DNA of 43,394 bases from CAWANF01 sp963783355. GTDB lineage: Bacteria > Bacteroidota > Rhodothermia > Balneolales > DATFMH01. The translations under genes and the position numbers were made by a program. The DNA is taken from NCBI GenBank assembly GCA_963783355.1, contig CAWANF010000003.1, positions 1-43,394 on the forward strand, read 5' to 3'. The stretch's first letter is position 1, and the number at the start of each line of letters is the position of its first letter. The notes beneath the pieces were generated by a model that did no database searches, was not told the DNA's origin, and saw only the letters and a list, made by a program, of their open reading frames with translations. Positions 42,611 to 43,394 of the stretch are shown in pieces.

Positions 42611-43394
42611 CTACTTACATCCCCAGCCTGATGGGACAGAAGCGGATGCAGCTTTCCTGCCAAATTTTGACGGTTGATACCACTTTTGCACTCCAATACT
42701 GTATTTTTCGTTGTCGAAGAATGGAAGCTGATTACAGTCCACATTATCATTGAATACATTGGGGTGGTTCCAGGCTCCTCATATTCCTTATTTCGCGTAT
42801 CTAATGCGTCGATATACCTCCGGACCTCATCAAAATTATACACGCTTAACGTTATGGTTGTCTGTATACTTTTAACAAGCCGGTCAAAGGTCTGATTAGC
42901 CATCGCATCGGCCATTATTAAGGGCGATATTTTGGGATTATTCTCAAGTAAACCAAGACTATCAGAATCTATATACGACAAATGCAGGTTCTGTGGTGAG
43001 GCAAGTAAAACATCGGTATATGGCAGCAGATGTTTCACCATTGAAGGAGTGCCATTGTTGCAGGACGAAAGAACAACAAGATTAAACCTGTCATTTTTAT
43101 TCGAAAGGAAATGTTGTAATCCGTTGGTAAATGATTCGGTATTCACTCGTATGTCCGGCAGAGTCCTGGAATAGTTTTTGCCCTCATGTTCAGGTATTTC
43201 GTGTCCAAAAAAAAGAAAATATAATGGTTGATTTTTCTCGGCCGATTTAACACTAAATTTATTATAAAGTTGTGCCTCTTTAATGAGAAAAGGCGCCTTT
43301 TTATCGGAGTAAGAAACCTGTTTGATTTTTTTGCCGTTTCTGTAGTAGAACATGATGCTTTTCCGGGGCAAAAGGCCTAAAAATCTCCGTACGG
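42611..43394 (-). CDS. Clostripain-like (clan CD) cysteine peptidase-like protein, partial and frameshifted
   Basis: The open frame continues to the right edge of the window, so the N-terminus may lie outside; internal starts are a TTG at 43371 and an ATG at 43353. It has FLFFGHEIPE (candidate His) and VVLSSCNNGTPSMVKHL (candidate Cys), then DVLLASPQNLHLSYID, which resembles the C11/clostripain arrangement. After TPMYSM the raw frame runs to 42547 with an unlikely tail. A one-base insertion near 42750 (ATGATAAT to ATGGATAAT) gives DNVDCNQLPFFDNEKYSIG and ends SGWGCK with a TAG at 42611. That second version is more protein-like. Family call is moderate. Confidence 0.55.

Overview
The window looks like chromosomal DNA of a Gram-negative bacterium of the Bacteroidota/FCB type. 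The evidence is a moderately AT-rich sequence, proteins ending in the style of that group, weak Shine-Dalgarno signals, at least one promoter-like TAnnTTTG box, a YfhO-type membrane protein, a solo CBM48 domain, an archaeal-type phosphoglucose/phosphomannose isomerase and outer-membrane multihaem cytochromes. The protein set reminds me of Balneolota, Rhodothermota, Ignavibacteria or Calditrichota, but I cannot fix the phylum from the sequence alone.

Layout. 0.2-11.4 kb is housekeeping: recG, typA, an SDR with a degenerate active site, a YjbQ-family gene, a P1B-4-like metal ATPase, tRNA-Ser(GCU), and a birA-tilS-hpt operon. 11.4-14.8 kb holds a PTS phosphorelay operon (ptsH-ptsI) coupled to a sugar-phosphate isomerase, with a solo CBM48 protein downstream. 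15.0-25.7 kb is an envelope-polysaccharide region: gatC, yfhO-like, a glycosyltransferase and a WbpI-like epimerase, then an opposing glycosyltransferase, then WbpB-, WbpD- and WbpE-like genes, then hisS. Together the Wbp-like genes match most of the route to UDP-2,3-diacetamido-uronic acids. 25.7-28.4 kb has an XRE regulator with a small membrane partner, and a CPA1 antiporter with a TrkA-N-like tail.

28.8-36.5 kb is the most striking part: a tight six-gene operon with a four-histidine dihaem cytochrome b, a TPR protein, two secreted multihaem cytochromes (20 and 19 CxxCH motifs after frame repair), an outer-membrane beta-barrel with an N-terminal periplasmic domain, and a membrane-anchored Fe-S/FAD NAD(P)H oxidoreductase. 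I infer an electron conduit from the cytoplasm or quinone pool to the cell surface. Three of the six genes carry apparent single-base frame disruptions.

36.5-37.7 kb is a REP/RAYT-type locus: an IS200-like single-domain transposase between a 19-bp and a 22-bp tandem array, each associated with a GC-rich palindrome, plus a satellite copy farther right. 37.8-43.4 kb holds a large CheB-CheR-PAS-histidine kinase, a cupin protein, a small CsbD-like protein and a partial, frameshifted clostripain-like protein at the edge. All four apparent single-base lesions lie right of 31 kb; I saw none in the left 31 kb.
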